Shown here one piece after another: positions 10,216 through 21,760 of a stretch of 64,000 bases of DNA. Source of the stretch: Avena insularis (Eukaryota; Streptophyta; Magnoliopsida; Poales; Poaceae). The stretch's first letter is position 1; each line of letters starts with the position of its first letter. The translations under genes were made by a program, and so were the position numbers. The stretch spans positions 160,990,149 to 161,054,148 of the forward strand of contig CM042697.1 in assembly GCA_023614405.1 (NCBI GenBank), given 5' to 3'. The notes below the pieces were generated by a model. That model searched no databases, was not told the DNA's origin, and was given only the letters and a program-made list of their open reading frames with translations.

Positions 10216-13200
10216 TGTAAGATCCCTCCTTTATAAAGGAAAAAGGATCCCTGTGATTGCAATGCTAGTCCATGGATCATTGCTAGCATCCACAGTTTAA
10301 GATGAAGTACACAGAAACAAAGGTCATTATTACAGTCATTCGAGAGACAACATAGTCTTTACAACTCCAAGGCCACAGGCCTAGTACAAGAGTTTGAATA
10401 AGTAAATAAATAAAAGTCTTCATCTTCATGTGCCACAGGCAAACATGTTGAGTGTAGACTCATGACTCCTAATCCTCATCAGAGTAACCTGCAACATCAC
10501 AAGTTACAGCCACAGTGGGTCAATACATTGGAATAGTATTGGCAAGTGATACCTTAGTATAATTTAGGTGGACTAGATACTATATGCAATTTGGCTAAGT
10601 GTAGCTTGGCTTGCTTTGCTCAAAATAGGTTTTGCCTATTAGTTGAAATCACTAAGTTTTTCTTTGTCAAAACTTTTCCCAAGGAACCACCAATAGACAT
10701 TGAGGTCCTTCACCCTTGTTCACCCACAAGTTTTTACTTAGAAATTGGGATGAGGAGATTCTTGATAGCTTCCATGTCTTGATGCTCAAGTTGTCCTTTT
10801 CTAGGGACATGGCTAAGTACTTAGATTCTTCCATTTGCAGAGGTTGTGCACTTTCCCCACCAGACTTGATTTTCACCAAGACAGGACCTTTCAGAAGCCT
10901 TCCCTTAGACCAAATGGACGCGTTCCAACCTATCATCCCACTACCACCAACTGTCCAAATGGCTAAGTTCTAGCAACCTAGTGATCCAGGCAGAGCCCAT
11001 ATTGCCAAGTGGCTGCACTAGAAGCTTCTCAACACTTGGCCTCTAAAATATCTTTGTTCCTGGGTGGCTTTCCACAAGTGAGATACACAAGGTAAACCAT
11101 ACAAATGGGCCTTGTGTAACCACTCAACATAAACCATTCCTTGCATTCCACCCAGGTGTTTCATTTACTTAGTTGTTTTATTAGGCAAAACACAAGTCAA
11201 AAGACTTAGAAATATTTTCATCATAGCATATATATTTCACCAACCCTTGGTTGCTACTAGCTAGGCTAAGCATGGCATAGATAAGCATCTTAACTTAGAA
11301 ATTTCTAGCAATTTCTACAACTACTAGGATTTCCCAACATGGCATATAAGCAAAATATAGCATGCAAGTCTAGCAAAATATTTCTAATGCTTAGTAGAAA
11401 ACATAGGGATAAAATATTCATGAGCACCACTTGCCTTGGTAGTTTGGAGAGTAGCTACACTCCTCACAATCACAATCACTAGCACCAAAATCTACACAAA
11501 GAATCATAGCCACAAATCACATAAGAAACATATACAAACAAAAATATATGCATGCATACAATATGATATGTGATGATTTTTAAAACTCAACAAAGCAAGT
11601 GTACAGTACTGGTTCATAAACAAGTTAAAAACTTTCCAAACAACATTTAAATAAACCCTAAAACAATTCTTAAACAATTCATATACTCAAATTAGCCCTA
11701 TACAAGTTTCTGCAAATAAAACCATTTTAACAGAAGCAAAACATTAAACACATTGCATATTTAGAAAGGGCTTGCTTTCCTGATTCCATTGATATAAAAT
11801 TTGTCAAATTCTAACGTGGGGATCAAAAGTTATAGCCAAAACAAAATCAAACTTCTAATAGATTCAAATCCTGTTTTTAAATCCAAACAGCTGCCACGCG
11901 TCTTAATCTAATTGGCCCGTAGAGCTTCGTTCAGGATCGCGCCTGTGAGCCGTTAGATCAACATAATCTGCACGGCCTAGATCTAACTATACCGATTCGT
12001 TAAGTGATCTAATCTCGCGCGCTGGATCCAGATCCAACGGCCCTGGATCAATCGACCACAGCTGGGCGGCGCTGGCGGTGGCTACTGGCGGCGGCAGGCT
12101 CTGCCTACGGCAGTGCGGTGCTACAGGTGGCTCTGCGGTCGTCGGAGATGCTTACCAGAAACGTGACGATGTGCTGATGCGCAACCTGGAGACGACTTGG
12201 CAAGGGGCGCACGGACACAGTCGCTGGAGCTCGTCGGAGTTGCGGGCGGCGTCTGTTGCTTGTTGTCGAGGTCGTTGCCGAGGCTCTGCATCGTCCTAGC
12301 ACAATCCATAGGGTTTAGGAGATGCGCAAGGGTATGGCGAACAAGACAGTACCAAAGGGGAGGCAAGGGGCGCTCGATTCTTACCGCTATTGCTCGTCAG
12401 AGTCGAGCGGCGGCTCTGGTGGTTGCGGGCGTGAACAAAGACGGTGACCTGGGTCACGAGCAGGCAAACCAGGTGTGTTAGCAGATGCACAAGGACGTGT
12501 TGGTCACGCTCGTTTGAACCAGAGGCAGAGGGATGGTCGGAGTTTACCAGAATTGCCCGCCGGAGTGGCTCGGTACAGCGCGCAAGGCGATTGCGTTAAT
12601 AGGCGCTGGTGGCGATGTGGAAGCGCTGAGTGAGGGGAAATGGTCGCAGAGAGGTGGGGGTTAAGTAGGCAGAGCAGGGGCGAAAATCTCGCGAGCAATC
12701 AACGCCAATTAAGTGCATTTGCATCAGGAAGAAACGGCCACGGCGAGCAGGTCTTCAGCGCGAGATTGACGACGAACTTGACGTGGCAGTGGGTCTACTT
12801 GTCAGCGAATCAGACAGAGAGGGGGTGGGGTCCTGGAGTTAGTGACCTGTTAGGGTTCGTTCGCGAGTGAGAAGGAGAGGGGGAACCCGGGTGGGCTTAG
12901 TGGGCTGTGTCTGTTGTTGGGCTCAATTGCTGGCGCTGGCCTTTTTCTATTTCTTTTCTCCTTTTTTTTCTGTTTTGATTTTCTGAAATGATTTTTAAAT
13001 CCAAATCAAATGAGTTTGAATTCAAAACTTCTCTAGGTTTTTATACTGTAAACCTTGCACTCATAGTGTGTCAAACACTATTGTTTATTCAAAACACTTT
13101 GCCCAAATGGAAATAAAAATAAAACCAAGCCTTTTGGATATATATTCAATAGGCATAATATTGGTTTTATTTACTCCTTTTGTTTTGAAATTTTGTTCAA

Positions 13201-13415
13201 ACTTTGATGGTGCCTAAGTTTGAATTTCTAACCTTATTGAATCAAAACAAATACTTTTCTCATTGGAAGATAGCACTAAGGCTAGAGCAAACTTACATGA
13301 AATAATAAGCATAAGTGCTTCTGTTTTGAAATGATTTGTTTGAAATGAGATTCATATAATCATGGATGCATGTATGATATGCATGATTTTGAAACATGAT
13401 TTTAGGGATGTTACA
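10216..13415 (-). repeat. T1 5' LTR
   Basis: A 3.2-kb LTR. On the plus strand it begins TGTAAGATCCC and ends GGGATGTTACA. Its right 626 bases match the partial 3' LTR at 1-629. Its GC-rich block (about 11930-12800) holds several sense-strand splice-donor-like sites: TTCTG|GTAAGCATC at 12155, GCG|GTAAGAATC at 12384 and CTG|GTAAAC at 12547. An acceptor-like TTGCAG|GTTACTC lies at about 10487. No clear TATA box is seen where the solo LTR has one. The ORFs at 12078-12870 belong to this LTR and are not genes. Confidence 0.92.
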
Positions 13416-15927
13416 GTAGAGCAGTGTCTGAAGTTCTCCTCGGCTTCTTCCTCGTAGTATCCTCCTTCCTCCTCGTATCCTTGGTCGGTACTAGCGTCTA
13501 TAAATAAATACGAGGTACACAATCGCCAAACAATACTTAACTATTTCTAATCATCACACAAATGGTTCACACTAGATGATCTAGCATAATCAATAATATT
13601 ACAAGATTTAAGCATTTTCCTTATTTGTTTTACTTTTAAAAAAGTAATTTCTACTCATTGAAAAACTACTTAAGATTTAATATTCTCCAACTCAAACATG
13701 GGATCATGTTGACACATGTCATCACCACATATTTTAGTACATGGGAATGTGATTTAAAGTGGTGTCACAATTTAATAAGGTTTAACCTTTTTATTTTAAT
13801 TAAATAAAGTGACTAGAAATTCATATGGGGCATTCTTTTATTACTTGAACATTATCTCTATAAGTAAACCCATATGTTTTTATATATTCTGAAAGGTATG
13901 ATCAAATGCAATTTTTGAGAGTTGGAATCAACTCAAAAGCTTTTATGGTTGAATTTTGAAAAATGTTTGAATGCAGAAAACCTTATGCCTTGTTATTTTT
14001 ACCATGGTTGATCCACAAATCTAAATGGTTTGAATCCAACGGGCTTGGATTAAGCATTTCAGTACCTTTCTAACAAAATTGGTTTCATGCATTTTTGTTT
14101 AGTGAATCGAGCTGGGTTGATTTTTGAATCTGGGTACATAAGTGTGTTTGAAATTAAATGAATAAAGCTTAATTTGAATTGTTGGGTCGCACGGGATGTT
14201 TTACTGGGCTGGCCCACTACACACAGCGCGTACGCGGGCTGGTTAAGTGATTGTCCCCACGCGTCAGTGAGACGGGGAGGGGCGAAGCGGTACGGGGCAG
14301 TGTGGACCGCACGATATAACTCTAATCGAACGGCTACGATTCATCGTCCACGTCGGGCAGCGCCGGGGAGACAGAACCCTAACGCGGCAGGTGGGGGTCG
14401 TGGGAGGCTCACCGGGGCTCAGGCGAGGGTTGGCGACGGGGGCGAACGACGAAGTCGACGATGGCGGTTCTCCTGGTACCGGCAGCTCCTCCTAGGGCGG
14501 CTCCAATTGACGGCTCCCTTCTTCTCCAGCAGCGGCGGGCTCCGGCCAAATTCCGGCGATGTGCTCCTCGCCTTGCTCCGGGAGTGATGTGGGGTGATTC
14601 TGGGTGAGAGGGGAGTGAACTGGTGTGGTGAAAAAAGCGGTGGAGGCCTCTATTTATAGTGCCGGAAGGGGACCGACGGGCGCAGGCTGAGCTCGTCGTG
14701 GTCGACATCACATGCAGCTACTGGCATGGGCGACGGTAGGGGACGGTGCTGTGCTCCCTGGCGAAGCTCAACGTCGCGGTGGTGAGGCGTGGGGCGGTGC
14801 TGATCGGTCGGAACACGCTGATGCTCTTGGCGGGTCCGACGGCGGTTTTCATGTCGCACAGAGCGCATGGTCCACACGGCAGCGAACGGGTATGTCTGCG
14901 GGGTTGGTTGGGTGTTGGTGATCATCCCGGCAAGCGGCAAGGGCGGTGCATGGTCTGTGGGTGCTGGTCGAGCATGGCGCACTGGCGCGCTCTCGGCTCG
15001 AGCGCAGAGAGGTTTGGCATGGTCGTGCCATGTGGTCCAGGGGCTGGCATTGGTCGGGGCTGGGATAGAGAGTGGCGGTGGACGGTGGGGTGCTTGCTAG
15101 ACATTCTGGCTAGGCTTAGTGTTGCTCGTAGCTTGCTGTCGACCATGGGGTGGCAATGGTGCTCTCGGCATGCTTGACATTAATGGCTAGGCTTGCTCAC
15201 AGTGGTGCTAAAGACTGTTAAAGAGGCTAGATAATCTACTAAGGGCTAGTTGCAACTAGAGAGGGAACAAGTTAGGCCAATTTTACTGCACACTATAGTG
15301 TTTGATGTTTGTTTGATTTGAATCTGCAAGGTGTTTGATGAAATGGCCACAAGAAGTTTAAATTTGAATTTTGGATTCAAACTTCGTGGGTTTGCTAGGC
15401 ACATGCTAGGGGGTATCTGGTTAGTTGGATTAGTCAAGGGGCATTGGTTTGGTTGGGTTTTGAAAATGGATGATCTTCACATATGAATAACATTCAATTT
15501 TGAATTGTGATTTGAATGGGGTTGCCAAATGTTTCTGCAAGTTTGAAAGGTGGGCCTTGATTCACTTTTACTAGTTCTATCAAGGGGTGAAAAGAATTGG
15601 GAAAGTTTCTGTTTGAAATCTTGGACTAGAAGCACTCAAAGTGACCTAGTGAGCAAGATTGGCAAAAATGACCATTTGCTTTATTTGCTTTGTTTTTTAT
15701 ATTTTATTTTGATTTTTTTCTGCATGGAAATGTTTTATATGATGTTATTTTCATCTTTAAACTATTTATTGCTATTTAGATTAATCACACAAGTCCATTC
15801 ATGCATTGGTCAAATCATTTCATTCACACATGCATTCATATGATTTTAATTAATCAAATTTTTTGTTAACCCTAATTTTAGTGATTAGAGTTTGATGATC
15901 CTTGTGTTATATTTTTGGAATGTTACA
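13416..15927 (-). repeat. T2 3' LTR (remaining part)
   Basis: Aligns with 23278-25097 plus 33681-34362 of the 5' LTR and ends GGAATGTTACA at 15927. Minus-strand sense next to it (15928-15941) reads AAGGGGGGAAGGTT, the polypurine tract. The GC-rich block 14200-15150 gives long open frames on both strands, but its counterpart in the other LTR copy is equally non-coding. AT-rich sequence fills the rest. Confidence 0.9.
14651..14659 (-). promoter_or_regulatory. TATA box in T2 3' LTR
   Basis: The minus strand reads CTATAAATA in CACTATAAATAGAGGCC, repeated at 24506-24514 in the other LTR. It lies at the edge of the GC-rich block. Transcription would run leftward. Confidence 0.7.
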
Positions 15928-15941
15928 AACCTTCCCCCCTT
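15928..15941 (-). other. Polypurine tract of T2
   Basis: The minus-strand sequence AAGGGGGGAAGGTT directly precedes the LTR start TGTAACATTCC. This marks the 3' LTR boundary. Confidence 0.8.
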
Positions 15942-15979
15942 AAACAAAATCTTGTCCCGAGATTTGAGAAAGGACGAAA

Positions 15980-17118
15980 AAGATTACCTAGGATTTAAAG
16001 AGATCGGGAAACTCCGTCCTGATGTGATCTTCGCGCTCCTAGGTAGATTCTTCTTCAGTGTGGTTGCTCCACTGAATCTTGAGAAACTTGATGCTTCGGG
16101 TCCTGGTGGTTCTGAAAGCTTCTTCCAAAATACGAATGGGTACTTCGGGGTAAGTCAGGTCATCGTTGATCTCTATGGTTCTTGAACACTTCAGTCTTCT
16201 CCGGAACTTCAAGGCATTTGCGAAGTAACGATATATGGAACACATTGTGCACTGCTGACATCTCCTCTGCAGTTCCAATTGATATGATACTTCTCCTCGA
16301 CGATTCAGAATCTTGAAGGGTCTGATATATCTGGGGGCTAACTTTTCTTTCAGCTGGAAACGCTGCATTCCTTTCAAAGGCGACGCTTTAAGATACACGA
16401 AATATCCGATATTGAAAACGAGGTCTCGACGTCTCTTGTCGGCGTAACTCTTTGGTCTTGTATGGGCGGTCTTGAGGTGCTCACGAATCTTGTGAACTTT
16501 CTCTTCTGCTTCTCGTAGGATGTCGGGTCCAAAAATCTGACTCTCTCCTACTTTCGACCAGTTCAAAGAGGTGCGACACCTCCTCCCATACATAAACTCA
16601 AATGGGGCCATTTGCAGACTAGCTTGATAACTGTTGTTGTAAGAAAATTCTGTGAAAGGCAGACAGTCTTCCCATTTAGATCCATACTCTAGTACACATG
16701 CTCTCAACATATCTTCGAGTATTTGATTTACTCGCTCCGTTTGTCCATCGGTCTGAGGGTGATAAGCTGTGATGAAATCTAGTCGGGTTCCTAAACCTTC
16801 TTGGACTTTCTTCCAGAATCTCGAGGTAAACTGAGTTCCTCGATCCGATACGATGTTCTTGGGGACTCCGTGCAAAATAACGATTCTAGCGATGTATAAC
16901 TCCGCTAGCTTAAAACTCTGGTATGTGGTCTTGACTGGTAGGAAATGGGCTACTTTGGACAATATGTCAACTATGACCCAGATAGAGTCATTTCCCCTAC
17001 TAGAAGTAGGCAATCCGGTGATAAAGTCCATTCCAACTGAATCCCATTTCCATTCCAGAATATGTAGAGGTTGCAACAGTCCAGCGTTCTTTGATGTCCC
17101 GCCTTGACTCTCTGACAT
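15980..17118 (-). pseudogene. T2 integrase core, C-terminal part and chromodomain
   Basis: Integrase core with all three acidic positions visible: [16 protein letters not shown] and [36 protein letters not shown] and a GPY/F-like module follow. The chromodomain starts at PEVPIRILEE (about 16110) and continues SIKFLKIQWSNHTEEEST. A stop at 16037-16039 replaces the conserved Trp codon of the chromodomain (TAG for TGG). The frame beyond it still reads EREDHIRTEFPDLF to about 15995. The upstream boundary near 17100 is a frameshift from the integrase zinc-finger segment. Confidence 0.88.
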
Positions 17119-18011
17119 ATATCACACTTGGCGATATAGCTTCTGATTTCTCTCTTCATCTTATGCCACCAAAATTGTTCCTTCAAATCCTGATACATCT
17201 TTGTTCCTCCGGGGTGGATAGAATAAAGGGTATCATGGGCCTCTTTCAAAATCACTTCTTTCAATTCCGAATCAGCTGGTACACAAAGGCGTCCTTTGTA
17301 CCACAGAACTCCTTCTTCATCTTCCATGAATCCGGGTACTTTGCCTGTACCGATACGACGCTTGATTCCGTCGATACTAGAATTTCCTTTCTGCGCCTCC
17401 TTGATCTGGCTGATCAAAGTGGGTTGAAGTTCTATGCTAGCCAAAAATCCTTCACTCACTAATTCCATTCGGAAATCTTCCATCTCTTTGTGCAAACTTG
17501 GTTTCTCCTTCAAAATCATGGAGTTCAAGCGGCACGGCAATTTGCTAAGGGCATCTGCTACCACATTGGCTTTACCAGGGTGATAGTGAATGTCCATATC
17601 ATAATCCTTGATTAGCTCAATCCATCTTCTCTGCCTCATATTCAGCTCCTTCTGAGTGAATATATACTTCAAGATCTTGTGATCCGAATAAATCTCACAA
17701 CGGTTTCCCATTAGGTAATGACTCCATGTCTTCAGGGCTAGAACTATGGTTGCGAGTTAGAGGTCATGGGTTGGATAATTATGTTCATGCTGCTTCAGTT
17801 GTCAGGATAGATAAAATATAACTTTGCCTTCTTGCATTAGCACACATCCGAGGCCGATCTTGGATGCGTCACAATACACGTCAAAGGGCTTCGTGATATC
17901 CGGCATGATCAAGATTGGGGCTGAAATCAATATCCTCTTGAGTTCTTGAAAACTTGCTACACATTTGTCTGTACATTCAAACTTCTTGTCCTTCTTCAGC
18001 AATTGGGTCAT
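16990..18011 (-). pseudogene. T2 RNase H and integrase zinc finger
   Basis: An RNase H start (FDVYCDASKIGLGCVLMQEG, about 17870-17810) is separated by a stop from the following [18 protein letters not shown]. The latter retains the Asp that T1 has lost. [14 protein letters not shown] and an HHCC zinc finger follow ([14 protein letters not shown], then [12 protein letters not shown], about 17115-17240). A frameshift near 17095 leads to the integrase core. Confidence 0.87.
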
Positions 18012-18113
18012 GGGTCTGGCTATACTCGAGAATCCTTCTACGAACTTGCGGTAGTATCCCGCTAATCCGAGAAATGCATGAACTTGGGTTTGAGTTGTTG
18101 GGGCTTGCCAATC

Positions 18114-18749
18114 TTAGACATATTTCACCTTTGCAGGGTCAATGGCAATTCCTCCGGCTGATACGATATGTCCGAGGAATCCTACTTCCTGTAACCAGAA
18201 TTCACATTTGCTAAACTTGGCATACAACTGATGCTCTCTAAGGGTTCCAAGAATGGTCCTTAGGTGTAGCTCATGTTCTTCTTCTGATTTGGAATAAATC
18301 AGAATGTCATCGATGAAAACAATGACAAACTTATCCAGGAAGTCCATAAAAATCTTATTCATGAGGTTCATGAAATAAGCGGGGGCATTGGTTAATCCAA
18401 AAGACATGACAGTATACTCGTATAATCCATATCTGGTGGTAAAGGCAGTCTTTGCAATATCCTCTGCGCGAATCTTGAGTTGATGATAGCTAGTTCTAAG
18501 ATCAATCTTAGAAAACACTTTGGCACCAGTCAACTGGTCAAACAAATCTTCGATCTTTGGCAACGGGTACTTGTTTTTGATAGTGACATCATTCAACTTC
18601 CGATAATACGTACATAGCTGGTTACCTCCATCCTTCTTGTCCACGAACAAAACAGGTGATCTCCATGGTGACGCACTTGGTTGAATCAATCCAATTTCCA
18701 GCATGGCATCCAGTTGCTTATTTAGTTCGGCTAGTTCAGACGGGTTCAT
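18114..18749 (-). pseudogene. T2 reverse transcriptase
   Basis: 211 codons of RT. It holds [48 protein letters not shown] and an intact catalytic [10 protein letters not shown] (about 18295-18325). A stop (18752-18754) separates it from the protease part, and another at about 18113 from the RT connection region. The first Pro-Tyr region of RT is interrupted. Confidence 0.9.
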
Positions 18750-18761
18750 ACTATATGGTCT

Positions 18762-20492
18762 CTAGGGTATGGGTCCGGTTCCAGGTATAAGTTCAATGAT
18801 GAACTCGATATCCCGATCTGGGGGCATACTAGGCAAAACATCTGGAAATACATCGGGGTATTCATAGACTATCCGGACTTGGTCAATGGTAGGTTGGGCT
18901 ATACTCTTGTTGCACTTGAATTGACGAGGCAAGGTTTCAGATACATGCTCGACTGATATTCCGGCTGTACTGGTCATGGTTATGGCTTTCTTGGCACGGT
19001 CAATTAATCCTTTATGTTTGGACATCCAATCCATTCCTAGTACTACTTCCAAACCTTTAGTTCTGAGTACTATTAGATTATCATAAAAGTCTATGCCATG
19101 GATTCGAATAGGGACGGCTTTGCAAATTTGCCTAGCTTTGGTTGTTGAACCGAGGATTTGAACAATCATAACATGCTTCAATTTGGTTGGTTGAATCTTA
19201 CTAGTGCATGCAAATTCTTTAGTAACAAATGAGTGCGATGCTCCAGAATCAAACAACACTCTGCAAAGTACTGAGTTAATGGAAAACATACCCAGCACGA
19301 CGTCTGGCGCTTCCTGGGCTTCTTCAGCATGCATGAGGAAGAGACGACCATTGCGGTTGAGAGAATTCCCTGGGGCAAACCTCCTTCCGGACTGAACACG
19401 ACGTTGTTGCTGAGCTGGGGCATTTGCATTGGGGGCTGCGACAATCTTCTTGGGGCACTCATTGGAATAATGACCCGTGGTTCCACATTCATAACAAATC
19501 ACTTGCGACTTGTCCTTTGCTGCAATAGGCACAACATTGCTTACGGTCCTTGGGGCAGTGTTGGTGTTGGTGGCAGCATTGTTGTTGTTGAACTTGGGTG
19601 GGGCACGGTTGAAATTGCTGGGGTTGCCGGGGTTATTGTGGTTTCCTCCGGGCCTTGAGTTTCCATTGTTGGGATAGGTCGGACAGTTCATAGGGGGTCT
19701 GTTGGTTCTCGGGGCAAATCCTGGAGATGGGTTGGGGCGATACTTTGGTGTCTGGTGGCTTCCTGGTTGATGCATCATGCGGCGCTTGCGGTTCTCATTG
19801 GCTTGGTTGATCTTTCCTTCCATCTGAATGGTAGAGTCGACTAGGGCTTCAATATTAGAAAAGGGGATATTGACCAACACCGTCCGCATCTCATCATGCA
19901 GACCATTCAGGAATCTCTCTTTCTTCTTGGCTTCAGTGTCGATCTCATCCGGGGCATACCTAGCTAATGACAAAAATTTGTCACGGTATTCCACTACGGT
20001 CATCCTTCCTTGCTTCAGTTCTCTGAATTCATCCCTCATCCTCTTGATTAAACCCCGTGGCACATGGGTTCTTCTGAACTTGACCTTGAATTCATCCCAA
20101 GTCATCATCTGACCTCCGGTCATTGCATGAATGATGTTCCACCATGCTCTTGCATCTCCGGCTAGATAGTGGGTGGCGAATAGAACTTTCTCATTAGCTT
20201 CTACTCATGCAACCTCCAGGTTGTTCTCCATGGTTTGCAGCCAATCATCTCCATCTAGGGGTTCTTCTGACTTAGTGAAAATAGGTGGATCGGTGTTCTG
20301 GAAATTTTTGAGCTTAGATCCATGGTTGTCCTGATTTCCATGGCCTTGATTGTTGTTGTCCATCTGAGCTATCTGTTGAAGGGTGGCTAGGTTGTCTTGA
20401 CGTTCAACTCTTTCGGCTTCGCGGTCTGAAACCATCATTTGCAAGAGTTGCAATATCGGGTCCGGGGCTGAGTTGCTTCCTCCGCGAGGCAT
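18762..20492 (-). pseudogene. T2 gag and protease
   Basis: Gag starts at ATG 20492 (MPRGGSNSAPDPILQLL), preceded by TTCAG. A stop after LEVA (about 20205) interrupts gag. The same frame continues through WDEFKVKFRRTHVP and ARYAPDEIDTEAKKKERFLNGL, then a Pro/Asn/Gly-rich linker, the CCHC knuckle CYECGTTGHYSNEC (about 19455-19500), and the protease FDSGASHSFVT (about 19225-19255) with LGMDWMSKHKG. It ends at YPDVFPDVLPSMPPDRDIEF. Gag, PR and RT were one frame originally; the stops look like single-base changes. Confidence 0.88.
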
Positions 20493-20739
20493 CTGAAGAT
20501 TTAGATAGATCATTAGAAAAGAGGGAAATTTCTAAGGTTCAGGAATTTTGAAAAGTTTTTGAAGTTCTCAAGTGTTGATTCAGATTTTTCTAGCAACTTG
20601 TTTTTCATTCATTCATAGCACACGATACAACACGCACCACAACAAAGAAAAACAGATGGTTTTAAGAACGATTCTGGAATCTACGATACAGTGGAACCGA
20701 CTACAATTCACTAACACTAGTGCTGAAGTGCTACTACTC

Positions 20740-21534
20740 CTAGGAGTCAGTGTACTCATCATCCTCCTCATCATCATCGTCATCGATGAAGGCTAAATCA
20801 TCCTCATCAGTGAAGAAGTCCATGGCCTGATCCTCCAGAAAGTCATCATCATCGCTGAGATAGGAGTAGTGGTCTCCACGAAGGTCTTCTCCGGCATTCT
20901 CCCTTTCCTACAATTGCATGTCTCTCTCGTGGATGGTCTCCTCCAAATCCGTGATCCAGTGGTGAAGACGGGCAATGATGCACTCCTTGTCAAGCTGACG
21001 GCAACGAGACTTGCGATACTTTACTAGCATGGCGAGGGTCTGATCCTTCTTCTTGGCGATGGCGTACTTGTGGTTGGCGTAGGCATGGGCATTGTCCAAC
21101 TCCTTCTGATGGTCGTACATCATGAAGCTAAGGTGGTCCAATTGACTCTTCAGCTCGGGGTGGTATGGGGCCTCCAGTGGCTATCCCATAACATCACGCC
21201 TTGGGTAGAAATCAAAACGGGTACCCTTGATTTGATTGATACTCTGCCCACACAGACGGGCAAGAGCTTCCTGCATTACCCTGGCCAGTCCATCGAGCCA
21301 GTTGTTCTCTCTTAAGGTGAACTGGATTCCTTCTGCAGTGGGAGGTTCAATCTTTCCTCGGAGACTTGCAACAACTAGCCACTGCAGGTCTTCTCCTTCC
21401 TGATCATTGAGCCAAGCTCCAAAGAACTCGGGGTGCGGACGGTCCAGCAACTCCGACAGCTGGTCGAAGTCACGCTCAAAGATGAGGTCTCCTCCATTTC
21501 CCAACTGATAAAACTTGCTGTACTTCACGTCCAT
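20740..21534 (-). pseudogene. T2 accessory ORF upstream of gag
   Basis: One frame of about 264 codons with two stops (21181-21183 and about 20912), starting at ATG 21534 (MDVKYSKFYQLGNGG). TTATAG precedes the start, with a TACTAAC branch-point sequence about 30 bases upstream. Globular part: LQWLVVASLRGKIEPP, EGIQFTL, GLARVMQEALARLCG, IKGTRFDFYPRR. It then has helical, Lys/Asp-rich sequence (YDHQKELDNAHAYANHKYA) and a strongly acidic tail (20742-20903, Asp/Glu runs). The globular part matches T1 ORF B at spaced positions (W, EP, I-F, GL..VMQ, G, GT-F, RR). Function unknown. Confidence 0.75.
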
Positions 21535-21746
21535 CTATAAGAATATAGGATGAGTAAGTTAGTAGAGTGATCAAGTGTGTCAAATTTTATGTATTTTGTA
21601 AGAGTTTTTGAGGAACATGAATTTTTATGAAAGAATCCAAGTGATAAGAATGAGAATAAGTTTTTGTAAATACTCACTTCCTTTGGTTTTGAAACTAAGT
21701 TTTTGATTCAAACGTCCATTCTAACTAGGGTTTCCTATGGTCAGGA

Positions 21747-21760
21747 TGGCTCTAATACCA
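21747..21760 (-). other. Primer-binding site of T2
   Basis: The minus strand reads TGGTATTAGAGCCA three bases inside the 5' LTR end. This is the initiator tRNA-Met complement with one mismatch (T for C). Confidence 0.85.

Larger units (their letters stand above)
1..13415 (-). mobile_element. T1: Ty3/gypsy Tekay/Del-type chromovirus (3' LTR cut by window edge)
   Basis: A minus-strand LTR retrotransposon. On the plus strand it reads 3' LTR (to 629), pol, gag, two accessory ORFs, PBS (10201-10213) and 5' LTR (10216-13415). Both LTRs end GGGATGTTACA on the plus strand, so the element's LTR begins TGTAACATCCC. Domain order PR-RT-RNaseH-IN-chromodomain and the RT sequence fit the Tekay (Del) lineage of chromoviruses. 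The visible 629 bases of the 3' LTR match 12790-13415 with few differences by eye, so insertion was fairly recent. T1 lies inside the 3' LTR of T2. The 5 bases after its right end (GTAGA, 13416-13420) are the predicted target duplication; the partner lies left of the window. Coding capacity is lost. Confidence 0.9.

Noticed and set aside
14174..15177. Overlapping open frames of up to 143 codons in a GC-rich block
   Set aside because: They lie in the T2 LTR and recur as DNA repeat at 24245-25032; frame lengths differ between the two copies and nothing matches a protein family.
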